Made by a program: the position numbers and the translations under genes. A stretch of 64,000 nt of DNA. Source: VSJD01 sp041653875 (GTDB lineage: Bacteria; Verrucomicrobiota; Kiritimatiellia; JAAZAB01). Numbering within the stretch: the first letter of the stretch is position 1; each line of letters starts with the position of its first letter. The stretch covers positions 14,565 through 78,564 of the forward strand of contig JBAZEM010000010.1 in the NCBI GenBank assembly GCA_041653875.1, in the 5' to 3' direction. This document shows, piece by piece, positions 47,752 through 56,237 of the stretch. The notes below the pieces were generated by a model. The model was not told where the DNA came from, did no database searches, and was given only the letters and a program-made list of their open reading frames with translations.

Positions 47752-49031
47752 ACCGATATCTGCGTTCGAGTATAGGGATATTACACCGGAGCGGTTCTAC
47801 CGAACCGCAGCTACACCGGAGCGGTTCTACCGAACCGCAACTACACCGGAGCGGTGTAGAGGCCGTTCGTGAGAACGGCAAAGTTGCCGAAAGACTGATT
47901 CATGCCGGCGCCGTCGCGCTATGCAGCCTGCTGATTCTGACGTTGGGGGCCTGCTCCAAACGCCAGAAAGGCCCGCCGCAATTCCCGCCCACCGCGGTCC
48001 AAACCACCCTGGCCGTGAAAATGGATACGCCGGTTGTCATCAGCGCTTTCGGGAATACGGAAGACCAGGTGAGCGTGGACGTTGTCCCGCAGGTTTCGGG
48101 CCTGCTCGTGAAAACCTTTATCCTGGATGGGGCCATTGTAACCAACGGCCAGGCGCTGTTCCTGATCGATCCCAGCGATTATGTCATTCGTGTCCGCCAG
48201 GCCGATGGCCTGGTGGCCGCCGATCGGGCCAACCTGGAATTGAGCCGCCTCACGCTGGAGCGCAACCGCCCGCTGCTGGCGAAAAGCATGATTTCGGCGG
48301 AAACGTTCGACACGCTGAAGACCAAACTGGATGCCGCCGCGGCCCAACTCAAGATCGACGAGGCAACGCTCGATCAGGCCCGCCTGGACCTCTCGCGCTG
48401 CACGGTCACCTCCTCGGTCAATGGGATTTGTTCCAAGCGCTTTTTGGATAACGGCAATCTGGCCGTGGCCAACCAGACGAAGTTGACCAACGTCCGCAGT
48501 TACGATCCGATCTTCGTGGAGTTCTCGGTCTCGGAACAATATTTGGATCTCCTGCGCCGGGAAATGGCGGCGGGGACCGTGCGGGTCGAAGTCGCGCCGC
48601 GCGGCGACACGAACAGCTATGCGGGCGAACTGGTCTTCCTGGATAATGCCGTCAACCAGCAAACCGGCACGATCTTGTTGCGCGCCCTGGTGCCCAACCC
48701 CGAGCGGAAGCTCTGGGCCCAGCAGTTCATCGAGGTGCGCATCCTGGCCGGCACGGCGCGCGCGGCCGTAATGGTCCCGGAAAGCGCGGTGCAATTCGGC
48801 AAGGACGGGCCCTATGCGTTTGTCGTGACCCAGGATAACAAGGCGGATCTGCGGCCGGTCAAACCGGGTGTGCGGTATGACAGTCTGTTGCAGATTGAGG
48901 AGGGCGTGGCGTCCGGGGAAAAAGTGGTGGTGCTGGGCCAGTTGATGTTGTATCCCGGCGCGGTGGTGATGGAAGCGGCCCCCTTGACGCCGTCTGGCAA
49001 AGCCCCGGCGGGGGCACCGGAAGGCAAATGA
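47748..49031 (+). CDS. RND efflux periplasmic adaptor lipoprotein (second system) with repeat-expanded signal peptide
   Basis: A 427-residue membrane-fusion protein. ATG 47748 overlaps the upstream stop and has AAGGAAGGA eight bases before it. After about 11 residues (MNRYLRSSIGI) the frame reads a 30-bp repeat (HRSGSTEPQL twice) and a further hairpin, then a hydrophobic segment AVALCSLLILTLGAC with lipobox Cys. The adaptor core follows: barrel-sandwich VSVDVVPQVSGLLVKTFI and ILDGAIVTNGQALFLIDP, hairpin helices, and beta-barrel. Between OMF and pump genes, so it completes the second tripartite pump. Confidence 0.92.
   Translation: MNRYLRSSIGILHRSGSTEPQLHRSGSTEPQLHRSGVEAVRENGKVAERLIHAGAVALCSLLILTLGACSKRQKGPPQFPPTAVQTTLAVKMDTPVVISAFGNTEDQVSVDVVPQVSGLLVKTFILDGAIVTNGQALFLIDPSDYVIRVRQADGLVAADRANLELSRLTLERNRPLLAKSMISAETFDTLKTKLDAAAAQLKIDEATLDQARLDLSRCTVTSSVNGICSKRFLDNGNLAVANQTKLTNVRSYDPIFVEFSVSEQYLDLLRREMAAGTVRVEVAPRGDTNSYAGELVFLDNAVNQQTGTILLRALVPNPERKLWAQQFIEVRILAGTARAAVMVPESAVQFGKDGPYAFVVTQDNKADLRPVKPGVRYDSLLQIEEGVASGEKVVVLGQLMLYPGAVVMEAAPLTPSGKAPAGAPEGK
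47781..47879. repeat. Three-hairpin repeat with tandem unit inside the adaptor signal peptide
   Basis: Two tandem 30-bp units containing GCGGTTC-TACC-GAACCGC (47791 and 47821), then CTACACC...GGTGTAG (47841-47859), then GCCGTTC-GTGA-GAACGGC (47862-47879). The 30-bp unit preserves reading frame. Same family as 31973 and 49111. Confidence 0.85.
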
Positions 49032-49110
49032 ACGCCGCCTTGGGCGGCTTAATGAAATGCCAAGGAATGTTCCGCCATAGGCGGATCCGCCTATGGCGCG
49101 ACAAAACACA

Positions 49111-49190
49111 GCGGTTCTAACGAACCGCAACTACACCCTTGGCCGAGTGCAGGCAGACAATTCGGTGTAGAGGCCGTTCGATAGAACGGC
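49111..49190. repeat. Three-hairpin repeat between adaptor and pump genes
   Basis: GCGGTTC-TAAC-GAACCGC (49111-49128), CTACACC (49131-49137) with GGTGTAG (49164-49170), and GCCGTTC-GATA-GAACGGC (49173-49190), followed by AAAGTTGCCGAA as at 47880. Intergenic. Confidence 0.85.
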
Positions 49191-49232
49191 AAAGTTGCCG
49201 AAGGCCTAACTTTAAAACGAACGGATTTTGTC

Positions 49233-52200
49233 ATGACTTTCTCTGAAATTTTCATCCGGCGTCCGATTTTGACTACGCTGGTCATGGTCGTCATGGCCGT
49301 GTTTGGCGTGTGGGCCTATTTCCGGATGCCGGTCAACAGTCTGCCGACGGTGGACTATCCCGTGATCCAGGTGTCCGTGGCCTATCCCGGGGCCAGCCCG
49401 GCCACAATGGCCTCGGCCGTGGCGACGCCCCTGGAAAACCAGTTCACCCAGATCAACGGCCTGCAGTCCATGATCTCGGACAACAAAGTGGGTTTCACGA
49501 CCATCAATCTGACGTTCAGCCTGGATCGCAACGTGGACCTGGTGGCGCCGGACGTGCAGGCCGCCATTACCCGCGCCCAGAACAATTTACCCAAGGATCT
49601 GCCCAACCCGCCAATCTATCGGAAATACAATCCCTCCGACGCGCCGATCTATTACCTCATGCTGTATTCGGACACGTTGTCGCACGGGGATCTCTATGAT
49701 TATGCCAACCATATCATCTCCAAAAAAATCAGCATGATCGAGGGCGTCTCCCAGGTGCAGACCTTCGGCGCCCAGCGGGCTGTGCGCATCCAGTTTATTC
49801 CGGAACAGTTGGCGGCTTATCGGATCGGCGTGGATGAACTGGCCCTGGCCCTGAAAGCCGGCACGGTCAATATTCCCGGCGGCAGTCTCAACGGTCCGTC
49901 GCGCACCTTTTCGCTCGAGCCGCAAGGCCAGTTGCGCACGGGGCGCGAGTATGGCGAGCTGATTATTGCCTATCGCGACAACGCGCCGGTGCGCCTGAAG
50001 GATGTGGCCAACTGCATCGACAGCGTCACCGACGACCTGGTGGATATCCGTTACCGCAAACCGGGTTTGCCGGAAAAAGGCATGTGCGTGGTCATGGCGA
50101 TCTCGCGCGTCAGCGGGGCCAATACGGTTGCGGTGGCCGACACGATCGATCGGACGCTGGCAGCCGCCCGCAAAGAGTTGCCGCGCGCCATTAACTTCGA
50201 AGCGATGCATAACGGGGCAACGCCGATCAGGGAATCCATCGCGGACGTGCAGGTCACGGTGCTCATCGCCCTGGTGCTGGTGGTGCTGGTGATGTTCTTG
50301 TTCCTCGGCCGGATTCGTGAAACTATTATTCCAAGCATCGTTCTGCCGATTTCACTGCTGGGCACGCTGATCCTCATGCTGATTTCCAAATTCAGCATCG
50401 ATACGCTTTCCCTGATGGGCATCGTGCTGGCCGTCGGTTTCCTCGTGGATGACGCCATCGTGGTGTTGGAAAACACGGTGCGCCACATGGAAACGGGTAT
50501 GAAACCCATTCCGGCGGCGATCCAGAGCATGAAGGAAATAACCTTTACCGTGATCTCCACCAGCGTGGCGTTGATCATCGTCTTCACGCCGCTGGTGTTC
50601 ATGAGCGGCGCGGTCGGCCGCAATCTGCGCGAGTTCTCCCTGACCGTGATCTACGCCGTCATCGTCTCGACCGTCGTGGCGCTGACACTTTCGCCGATGA
50701 TGTGCGCGCGCATCATCCGGCACCACAAGGCGCCCAACCGCGTCCAGCGCTTTATCGCCGACACCATCGGCGCGCTGGTGCAGTCTTACGGCAAAGCGCT
50801 GACCTGGCAGCTCCATCATAAATGGATGGCCCTGCTGGCCTGGCTCTTTTGCATTCTCGGAACGATCGGCTTGTTTCTCATCCTGCCGCAGGATTTCCTG
50901 CCCAAAGGCGACAGCAGTTTTATCCACGGCGCGATGCTGATGCCGCAGGGGGCGTCCACCGCGCAGATGCAGGCCTTTCAAAAACAGGCCATGGCTATTA
51001 TCTCCGAAGAGCCCGATGTGATCCAGCTGGGCAGTGTCACCGGTTTCCAGATCGGCGCCGATCAAAGCATGGGGTTCCTCTTCGTCCGGCTGCGCCCGCC
51101 CAGGGAGCGCAAGCATCCGATCGATTACTACGTCCAAAAGCTCATGGGCCGTTTGATGGCGCTGCCCTCCGGTTTCTGCTATCTGCAGGCCATGCCGGTG
51201 CTGAAAATCAGTTCCGGGGCCGAATCCACCGCGGCCGGCAGCGATTATGCCTATCTGCTCATGGGCCTTGACCGCGACAAGGTCTATGCCGCTTCCCGGC
51301 AACTCGAGATGGCGATGCGCGGCATTCCGGGCTTTTTCAACGTCCAGAACAACATCAAGCTCACCATGCCGCGCTTGAACATGGCCATCGACCGTGACCG
51401 CGCCTCGGCCCTGGGCATCACGGCGCAAACCATCGAGCAAGCCCTGGCGCTGGGATATGCCGGCGGCTATGTGACCCAGTTCACCACCGATCTGGACCAG
51501 TATCAGGTCATCCCCGAAATCGAAAAGGAGCACCAGAGCCTGCCCAACGACCTGGCTATGCTTTATTTGCGCTCGTCCGTAACCGGCCGGCTGGTGCCGT
51601 TGAAGTCCGTCGTGAATTGGAAGGAAGAAGCCGGTCCGCAGGATGTGCCGCATGCCCAGCAGCAGGAATCGGCCACGCTTTCGTTCAGTATCGCCCCGGG
51701 CATTCCGCTGGGGTACGCCACGAAGAAAATGGAGGAAGTGGCCGCCAAGATTTTGCCGGCCGGCGTGGTCGGCAAATTCACCGGGGACGCCCAGGAATTC
51801 AAGCGCTCCATTGCCAGCCTGGGCATTTTGCTGTTGGTCGCGATCTTCCTGAAATATGTCATGTTGGGAATCCTATACGAAAGCTATATCCATCCCTTCA
51901 CGATTCTCACGACCCTGCCGGTGGCGGTCTTCGGCGGCCTGCTGACCCTGCTGGGATTCGGGCGCGAGCTTTCGATTTACGGCTATATCGGCATGTTCGT
52001 CCTCATCGGGTTGATCACCAAAAACGGCATTCTGATGGTGGACTTCGCCGAACAGCGCCGGCGGGAGGGCATGAACAGTTACGACGCGATCTATGACGCC
52101 TGCCTGGTGCGCTTCCGCCCGATCCTGATGACCGGCCTGTGCGCCATCCTGGGGACCATGCCGATCGCCCTGGGCTATGGCGCGGACGCCTCCTCCCGGA

Positions 52201-52334
52201 TCCCGCTCGGCCTGGTGGTGGTCGGCGGCATGGTCTTCGCCCAGGTGATTACGCTTTTCGTGACACCCGGCATTTTCCTCTATATGGACAAGATCCAGGA
52301 ACGGTTCTTCAAGCCGCGCGCCGATTTGGAATAA
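49233..52334 (+). CDS. RND efflux pump inner-membrane transporter (second system)
   Basis: A 1033-residue RND pump: first helix RRPILTTLVMVVMAVFGVW, helix 4 with the Asp pair in GFLVDDAIVVLENTVRHME, and second-half GLITKNGILMVDFAEQRR. The pattern resembles MdtB/MdtC- or MuxB-like multidrug pumps. It follows the adaptor by 200 bp, filled by a hairpin repeat, and completes the MarR-OMF / adaptor / pump operon. Confidence 0.95.
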   Translation: MTFSEIFIRRPILTTLVMVVMAVFGVWAYFRMPVNSLPTVDYPVIQVSVAYPGASPATMASAVATPLENQFTQINGLQSMISDNKVGFTTINLTFSLDRNVDLVAPDVQAAITRAQNNLPKDLPNPPIYRKYNPSDAPIYYLMLYSDTLSHGDLYDYANHIISKKISMIEGVSQVQTFGAQRAVRIQFIPEQLAAYRIGVDELALALKAGTVNIPGGSLNGPSRTFSLEPQGQLRTGREYGELIIAYRDNAPVRLKDVANCIDSVTDDLVDIRYRKPGLPEKGMCVVMAISRVSGANTVAVADTIDRTLAAARKELPRAINFEAMHNGATPIRESIADVQVTVLIALVLVVLVMFLFLGRIRETIIPSIVLPISLLGTLILMLISKFSIDTLSLMGIVLAVGFLVDDAIVVLENTVRHMETGMKPIPAAIQSMKEITFTVISTSVALIIVFTPLVFMSGAVGRNLREFSLTVIYAVIVSTVVALTLSPMMCARIIRHHKAPNRVQRFIADTIGALVQSYGKALTWQLHHKWMALLAWLFCILGTIGLFLILPQDFLPKGDSSFIHGAMLMPQGASTAQMQAFQKQAMAIISEEPDVIQLGSVTGFQIGADQSMGFLFVRLRPPRERKHPIDYYVQKLMGRLMALPSGFCYLQAMPVLKISSGAESTAAGSDYAYLLMGLDRDKVYAASRQLEMAMRGIPGFFNVQNNIKLTMPRLNMAIDRDRASALGITAQTIEQALALGYAGGYVTQFTTDLDQYQVIPEIEKEHQSLPNDLAMLYLRSSVTGRLVPLKSVVNWKEEAGPQDVPHAQQQESATLSFSIAPGIPLGYATKKMEEVAAKILPAGVVGKFTGDAQEFKRSIASLGILLLVAIFLKYVMLGILYESYIHPFTILTTLPVAVFGGLLTLLGFGRELSIYGYIGMFVLIGLITKNGILMVDFAEQRRREGMNSYDAIYDACLVRFRPILMTGLCAILGTMPIALGYGADASSRIPLGLVVVGGMVFAQVITLFVTPGIFLYMDKIQERFFKPRADLE

Positions 52335-52356
52335 ATTTGCCATTCTCATGGGCGGC

Positions 52357-52399
52357 CTCTACAATGGGTTCGGGTGTGGCAGCGGTTCGGTAGAACCGC
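52357..52399. repeat. GAACCGC hairpin after the second RND pump
   Basis: GCGGTTC-GGTA-GAACCGC (52382-52399) preceded by CTCTACAATGG, a partial copy of the CTAC plus hairpin family found at 30357, 31973, 47781 and 49111. Confidence 0.65.
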
Positions 52400-52438
52400 A
52401 AGATTGAACCGCAAGTTTAGCCGCTAAGGGAAACGCTT

Positions 52439-53167
52439 ATGCCCATTCAAAAGGTTAGCGTGGTCATTCCCGCCCGGAACGAGGAGGCCACCATTGGCCC
52501 GGTCCTCGACGAGCTGAATGCCGCCATTGCCCGCCTGCCGCGTTACCGGTTCGAGACCCTGGTCGTCGTGGATAACCCGCGGGATCTGACCATCGGCGTG
52601 GCCCAGGCCAAGGGCGCCCGGATTGTGTTGAATCCGCGCGCTATCGGCAAGGGCGCCGCGCTGGCCGCGGGCTTTCTCCAATCCACCGGCGACGCCATCG
52701 TCATTTTCGATTCCGACGGCTCCCACAACCCGCGCGACATCGGCCTTTTTCTGGACGCGCTTGAGCGCGGCGCCGGCTTGGTGGTCGGCTCGCGCGTGCT
52801 GGGCGGCAGCGACGACCATAACGTCATCCGGCTCTTCGGCAACGCGGTTTTTACGCTCATGTTTTCCATCGTTTTCGGCACGACCATCATGGATGTGCTG
52901 AACGGTTATAAGGCCTTTGTCCGCAACGTGGCCGTCGGTTACAGGCACAAGGCCAAGGGATTCGACTGCGAAATAGAAATTGCGGCCCGCGCCATCCGCC
53001 AGGGCTATCCGCTGGTGGAGGTGGCGACCCACGAGAACAAGCGTGCCGGCGGCAAGATGAAGTCCCGCGCTTTCCGCGACGGGTTTGCGATTATGATGGC
53101 TGTTCTGCGCCAGGGCCTGGCCTACCGCGCCTGGCGCCTCTGCCACTGGCGCAAGCCGAACAAATAA
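52439..53167 (+). CDS. Glycosyltransferase family 2 protein (polyprenyl-phosphate hexosyltransferase-like)
   Basis: A 242-residue GT-A enzyme. VSVVIPARNEEATIGPVLDEL at the N-terminus, NPRAIGKGAALAAGF for nucleotide binding, and IFDSDGSHNP with the metal-binding DxD. The later part has VVGSRVLGGSDDHN and the NGYKAF motif typical of dolichol/undecaprenol-phosphate glycosyltransferases. No membrane segments. GGGAAACGCTT precedes the ATG. Possibly acts with the radical SAM protein 24 bp downstream. Confidence 0.88.
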   Translation: MPIQKVSVVIPARNEEATIGPVLDELNAAIARLPRYRFETLVVVDNPRDLTIGVAQAKGARIVLNPRAIGKGAALAAGFLQSTGDAIVIFDSDGSHNPRDIGLFLDALERGAGLVVGSRVLGGSDDHNVIRLFGNAVFTLMFSIVFGTTIMDVLNGYKAFVRNVAVGYRHKAKGFDCEIEIAARAIRQGYPLVEVATHENKRAGGKMKSRAFRDGFAIMMAVLRQGLAYRAWRLCHWRKPNK

Positions 53168-53190
53168 CCGCAGATAGTGATTGGCATGCC

Positions 53191-54585
53191 ATGAAGGTCC
53201 TTTTCGTCTATCCCGATATCGGCGTGCGCGGCGGCGCGCGCAGTTACCAGTTCGGCATCGGCATGTTGAGCGCCGTGCTCAAGGCGCATGGCCATGAAAC
53301 CCGCCTGCATTATATGTTCGGGGCCTACGACCCCGCCCCGCTGAAACGGACGCTCGCCGAATATCGCCCCGATTTGATCGCGTTTTCGGCGGTCTCGCCC
53401 CAGGTCCGGTTCGTGAAACGGATTTTCAACGATCTTCATCCTTTCCCGGCCTTCACGATTCTTGGCGGACACCACGCCACGCTCGCGCCGGAGTGCCTGG
53501 AATCCATCGAGGGGCTGGACGCCATCTGCATCGGCGAGGGCGAATATCCGCTCCTGGAGCTGGTCGAGGCGCTGAAACAAGGCGGAGACCTCCGCGCCAT
53601 CCGCAACGTGTGGGTGAAAACCGGCGATCAGGGTATCGTCAAAAATCCAACCCGCCCCTTTATGGAAGACCTCGATAGCCTGCCTTTTCCCGACCGCGAA
53701 TTGTTCGACTACCAGCCGATCGTCGATTCCGACTTCCATACCGCGCTGTTCATGTTTTCGCGCGGGTGCCCATACGACTGCACGTTCTGCAGTAACCACG
53801 CCCTGCGCGCCAGACAGACAGGCAAATACGTCCGTTTCCGCAGCGTGGCGGGTTGCCTTGAGGAAATCCGCGAGGTGACGGGCCGTTATGCCGTGCGCGC
53901 GCTCTATTTTAACGACGATTGCTTCACCGCGCGCCGGGATTTTGTGGACGAATTCTGCGCGCGCTACCGTCAAGAATGCGCTCTGCCGTTCGCCGTTAAC
54001 GCCCGCCCGGAAACGCTGAACGACGACGTTTGCCGTGTGCTCAAAGCCGCCGGCTGCCACCGGATCAGCATCGGGATCGAAAGCGGCAGCGAATCCTTCC
54101 GCCGCGAAGTCCTCGGTCGGCGCCAATCCAACGACCGGATTGCCGAGGCGTTCGCGGCCTGCCGGCGCGCGGGCATCAAAACGAAATCCTTCAACATTGT
54201 CGGCTTCCCGCGTGAGACTCCGGCCATCTTCCAGGAAACCGTGGACCTCAACGCGCGCATCCAGCCTGACAGTGTCATTATCGGCATCTTCGAGCCGTAT
54301 CCCGGCACGAAACTGGCGGAAGTGTGTCTGCAGGAGGGTTTCATTCCCAAGGACCAGCCGGACACCTGGTTCATGGGCCGGATGGACACCATCCTGACCA
54401 TGCCAAACTTCCCGCGCCGGGAAATTTTGCGCTGTTTCCGTAACTTCGCGTATAACGTGTACAAGCGCCGCGCGCCCCTCAAGGCGCTCTTTTATAAAAT
54501 CTATTATTCCCCGGCCGGCGAGCGCCTGATCCGCGCGCTCGCCCCCGCGAAGGACGTCCTGCGGCGGCTCGTGATGGGGGTATAA
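53191..54585 (+). CDS. B12-binding-domain radical SAM protein
   Basis: A 464-residue protein. The N-terminal cobalamin-binding-like domain (MKVLFVYPDIGVRGGARSY ... GGHHATLAPE) lacks an obvious DxHxxG. The radical SAM core has C-x3-C-x2-C in SRGCPYDCTFCSN near residue 194, then GIESGSESFRREVLG and NIVGFPRETP. Many relatives act on lipids, saccharides or cofactors in polysaccharide loci. Adjacent to the glycosyltransferase upstream, so a joint role in envelope or surface-polymer modification is a reasonable inference. Confidence 0.9.
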   Translation: MKVLFVYPDIGVRGGARSYQFGIGMLSAVLKAHGHETRLHYMFGAYDPAPLKRTLAEYRPDLIAFSAVSPQVRFVKRIFNDLHPFPAFTILGGHHATLAPECLESIEGLDAICIGEGEYPLLELVEALKQGGDLRAIRNVWVKTGDQGIVKNPTRPFMEDLDSLPFPDRELFDYQPIVDSDFHTALFMFSRGCPYDCTFCSNHALRARQTGKYVRFRSVAGCLEEIREVTGRYAVRALYFNDDCFTARRDFVDEFCARYRQECALPFAVNARPETLNDDVCRVLKAAGCHRISIGIESGSESFRREVLGRRQSNDRIAEAFAACRRAGIKTKSFNIVGFPRETPAIFQETVDLNARIQPDSVIIGIFEPYPGTKLAEVCLQEGFIPKDQPDTWFMGRMDTILTMPNFPRREILRCFRNFAYNVYKRRAPLKALFYKIYYSPAGERLIRALAPAKDVLRRLVMGV

Positions 54586-54692
54586 GACCGACGAATGACT
54601 CGATTTCCGCAGGTCGTCGCGTCGGCGTTGGCACACAGGGCCGGGCGTGACGAGCAGGGCGAGTCGAGTCGCAGCGACGGCAGGAGGCTTCC

Positions 54693-55565
54693 GTGAATCG
54701 CCGGCAATTCCAGGCTGAGAGCGAACAAGCCCGACGGAGGGCGGTTGAGTTGGGCGAAACCGGCAACGCGCAAGCGATTACCGAACTAATCGGCCTCTGC
54801 CGTCACTGCGGCCCAACCGTTCGCCGGGCCGCCGCATCGGCGCTGGGTAAGTTGTCCACGACGGAAGGCATCCGCGAAGCAGTGCCGATCCTCTGCGAAC
54901 TTGCCCGCGATGCGCAGCCGCAGGTGCGGCAATACGCCCTGCTGGCGCTCGGCAAAATCGGCGACGAAAAGGGCTTGCCTGCGCTGCGCGATGCCGCGAA
55001 TCGGCCGGCGGGGCCGGACTACGTATTGTCCGCGGCCTTGCGCGCGATTGAGCAAATCGAGGCTGCCGTTCGAAAACGAGTCGAGTTTGGTCCGAGCGCC
55101 TGTTCGCGCTGCGGCGGCGCCGCGACGGACGATGAGCGCCGGGTGTCGGAACGGCAGTTCCAGCGTATCTACTGCAATAAGTGTTTCGATGCCGTTTTCA
55201 TCGAGCGCCGCAACTTCGACATGAAGGTGCAGAATCAGAAAACGATCCTCGCGGCAGACCGCACCGTGGTGCAGTCGAAGGGAGAGAAACGGATTGCGGA
55301 CTGGCTCGGCGCGAAAGGCATCGAATATCGTTACGACGACAAGTTCCAGATCATTCAGGGCTTTGCCATCCGCCCGGACTTCTACCTTCCGCGCTTCGAT
55401 GTCTATATAGAGTATTGGGGTCTGGACACCACGGACTACAAGATCGGCATGTTGCTGAAACAGAAACTGTATCAACAGGAAGGCAAGCGCTTGATCTCGG
55501 TGTATCCGGGCGACTTGTCCGCGCTCGACGCCAAAATCGCGTCGGCATTGACGCCGATGCGCTGA
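54693..55565 (+). CDS. HEAT-repeat / zinc-ribbon / PD-(D/E)XK nuclease-like protein
   Basis: A 290-residue protein. Residues 25-125 are HEAT-like repeats (VRRAAASALGKL, VRQYALLALGKIGDEKG). Then a Cys-pair zinc module, Cys137-x2-Cys140 and Cys161-x2-Cys164. The C-terminal part (about 190-290) has Glu198 in SKGEKRIADWL, Asp229 in IRPDFYLP and Glu240 in YIEYWG, the pattern of PD-(D/E)XK nuclease folds such as those at the ends of UvrD-like helicases or in Vsr-like proteins. GTG 54693 has AGGAGG upstream. Function unknown; a DNA repair or defence role is inference. Confidence 0.75.
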   Translation: MNRRQFQAESEQARRRAVELGETGNAQAITELIGLCRHCGPTVRRAAASALGKLSTTEGIREAVPILCELARDAQPQVRQYALLALGKIGDEKGLPALRDAANRPAGPDYVLSAALRAIEQIEAAVRKRVEFGPSACSRCGGAATDDERRVSERQFQRIYCNKCFDAVFIERRNFDMKVQNQKTILAADRTVVQSKGEKRIADWLGAKGIEYRYDDKFQIIQGFAIRPDFYLPRFDVYIEYWGLDTTDYKIGMLLKQKLYQQEGKRLISVYPGDLSALDAKIASALTPMR

Positions 55566-55612
55566 TGCGGAAGGCGAAACGGATGCCGATCTGAATTTAT
55601 GGGGCTTTCACC

Positions 55613-56209
55613 TCAGGGCGTTGTGCCCGGAACGGGCGCGGGCCGCGGGGCGGGGGCCGGCGGCTTCGCCGGCGCCGAGGGCGCGCTCCCGGTCTTGGCC
55701 GGATGCTGGGGGTGCAGGAGCATTACCAAGTTGTGGCCGAATAGGCGCGGGCCCGATTCCGGCGCGCCGATATCGGCGCAGTCCTTGATCAGGCGCGTGA
55801 ACAGGTTGTACCCCAGCTCGCGGTGCTCGTTTTCCCGGCCGCGGAAAAGCAGGGATGTTTTCACGCGGCACCCCTTTTCCAGGAATGCGCGGATGTGCTG
55901 CATCTTGGTGCAGTAGTCGTGGTCCTCGACGTTCGCGTGGAATTTCATTTCCTTCAGGTCAACCTGCACCTGGTGCTTGCGGGCCAATTTGTCACGGCGG
56001 CTTTCCTCGTACCGGAACTTGCCGAAATTCATGATGCGGCAGACCGGCGGGTTGGCGTTGGGTGAAATTTCCACCAGGTCCAGGTTTTTGGATAGCGCCA
56101 TTTTCAGGGCCTCGCCGGTGGCGATAATGCCGATTTGTTCGCCCGTATCCGAAATACAGCGGACCTGGGGAACGCGAATGCGGTTATTCACTCTGGTCGT
56201 CGTGCGAAT
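55613..56209 (-). CDS. infC: Translation initiation factor IF-3, probable AUU start
   Basis: Binds the 30S subunit and enforces initiator-tRNA and start-codon selection. The 198-residue protein has EISPNANPPVCRIMNFGKFRYE in the N-domain and FHANVEDHDYCTKMQHIRAFLE in the C-domain. The start is placed at ATT (56209-56207), five bases after a perfect AGGAGG (56220-56215); a TTG at 56227 overlaps that Shine-Dalgarno and is unlikely. AUU starts are characteristic of infC and underlie its autoregulation in other bacteria. A 30-residue Pro/Ala-rich tail extends the normal C-terminus. Confidence 0.94.
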   Translation of the reverse strand: MRTTTRVNNRIRVPQVRCISDTGEQIGIIATGEALKMALSKNLDLVEISPNANPPVCRIMNFGKFRYEESRRDKLARKHQVQVDLKEMKFHANVEDHDYCTKMQHIRAFLEKGCRVKTSLLFRGRENEHRELGYNLFTRLIKDCADIGAPESGPRLFGHNLVMLLHPQHPAKTGSAPSAPAKPPAPAPRPAPVPGTTP

Positions 56210-56220
56210 AATGACCTCCT
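56207..56220 (-). promoter_or_regulatory. infC ribosome-binding site with ATT start codon
   Basis: Reading the minus strand, AGGAGG (56220-56215), TCATT, then ATT (56209-56207) opens the IF-3 frame with IRTTTRVNNR. A GTG codon 18 bases further in is too distant from the Shine-Dalgarno. Confidence 0.75.
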
Positions 56221-56237
56221 GGGGCAATGGTTGATGG

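Noticed and set aside
49137..49170. tRNA-like words (TTGGCCGAGTGCAGG and TTCG) between the adaptor and pump genes
   Set aside because: Resembles a D-arm of a Ser/Leu tRNA, but there is no acceptor stem, anticodon arm or CCA-proximal T-arm. The segment is explained by the hairpin repeat.
50352..51653. 433-codon minus-strand frame opposite the second RND pump
   Set aside because: Same shadow composition, no motifs, and complete overlap with a confident gene.
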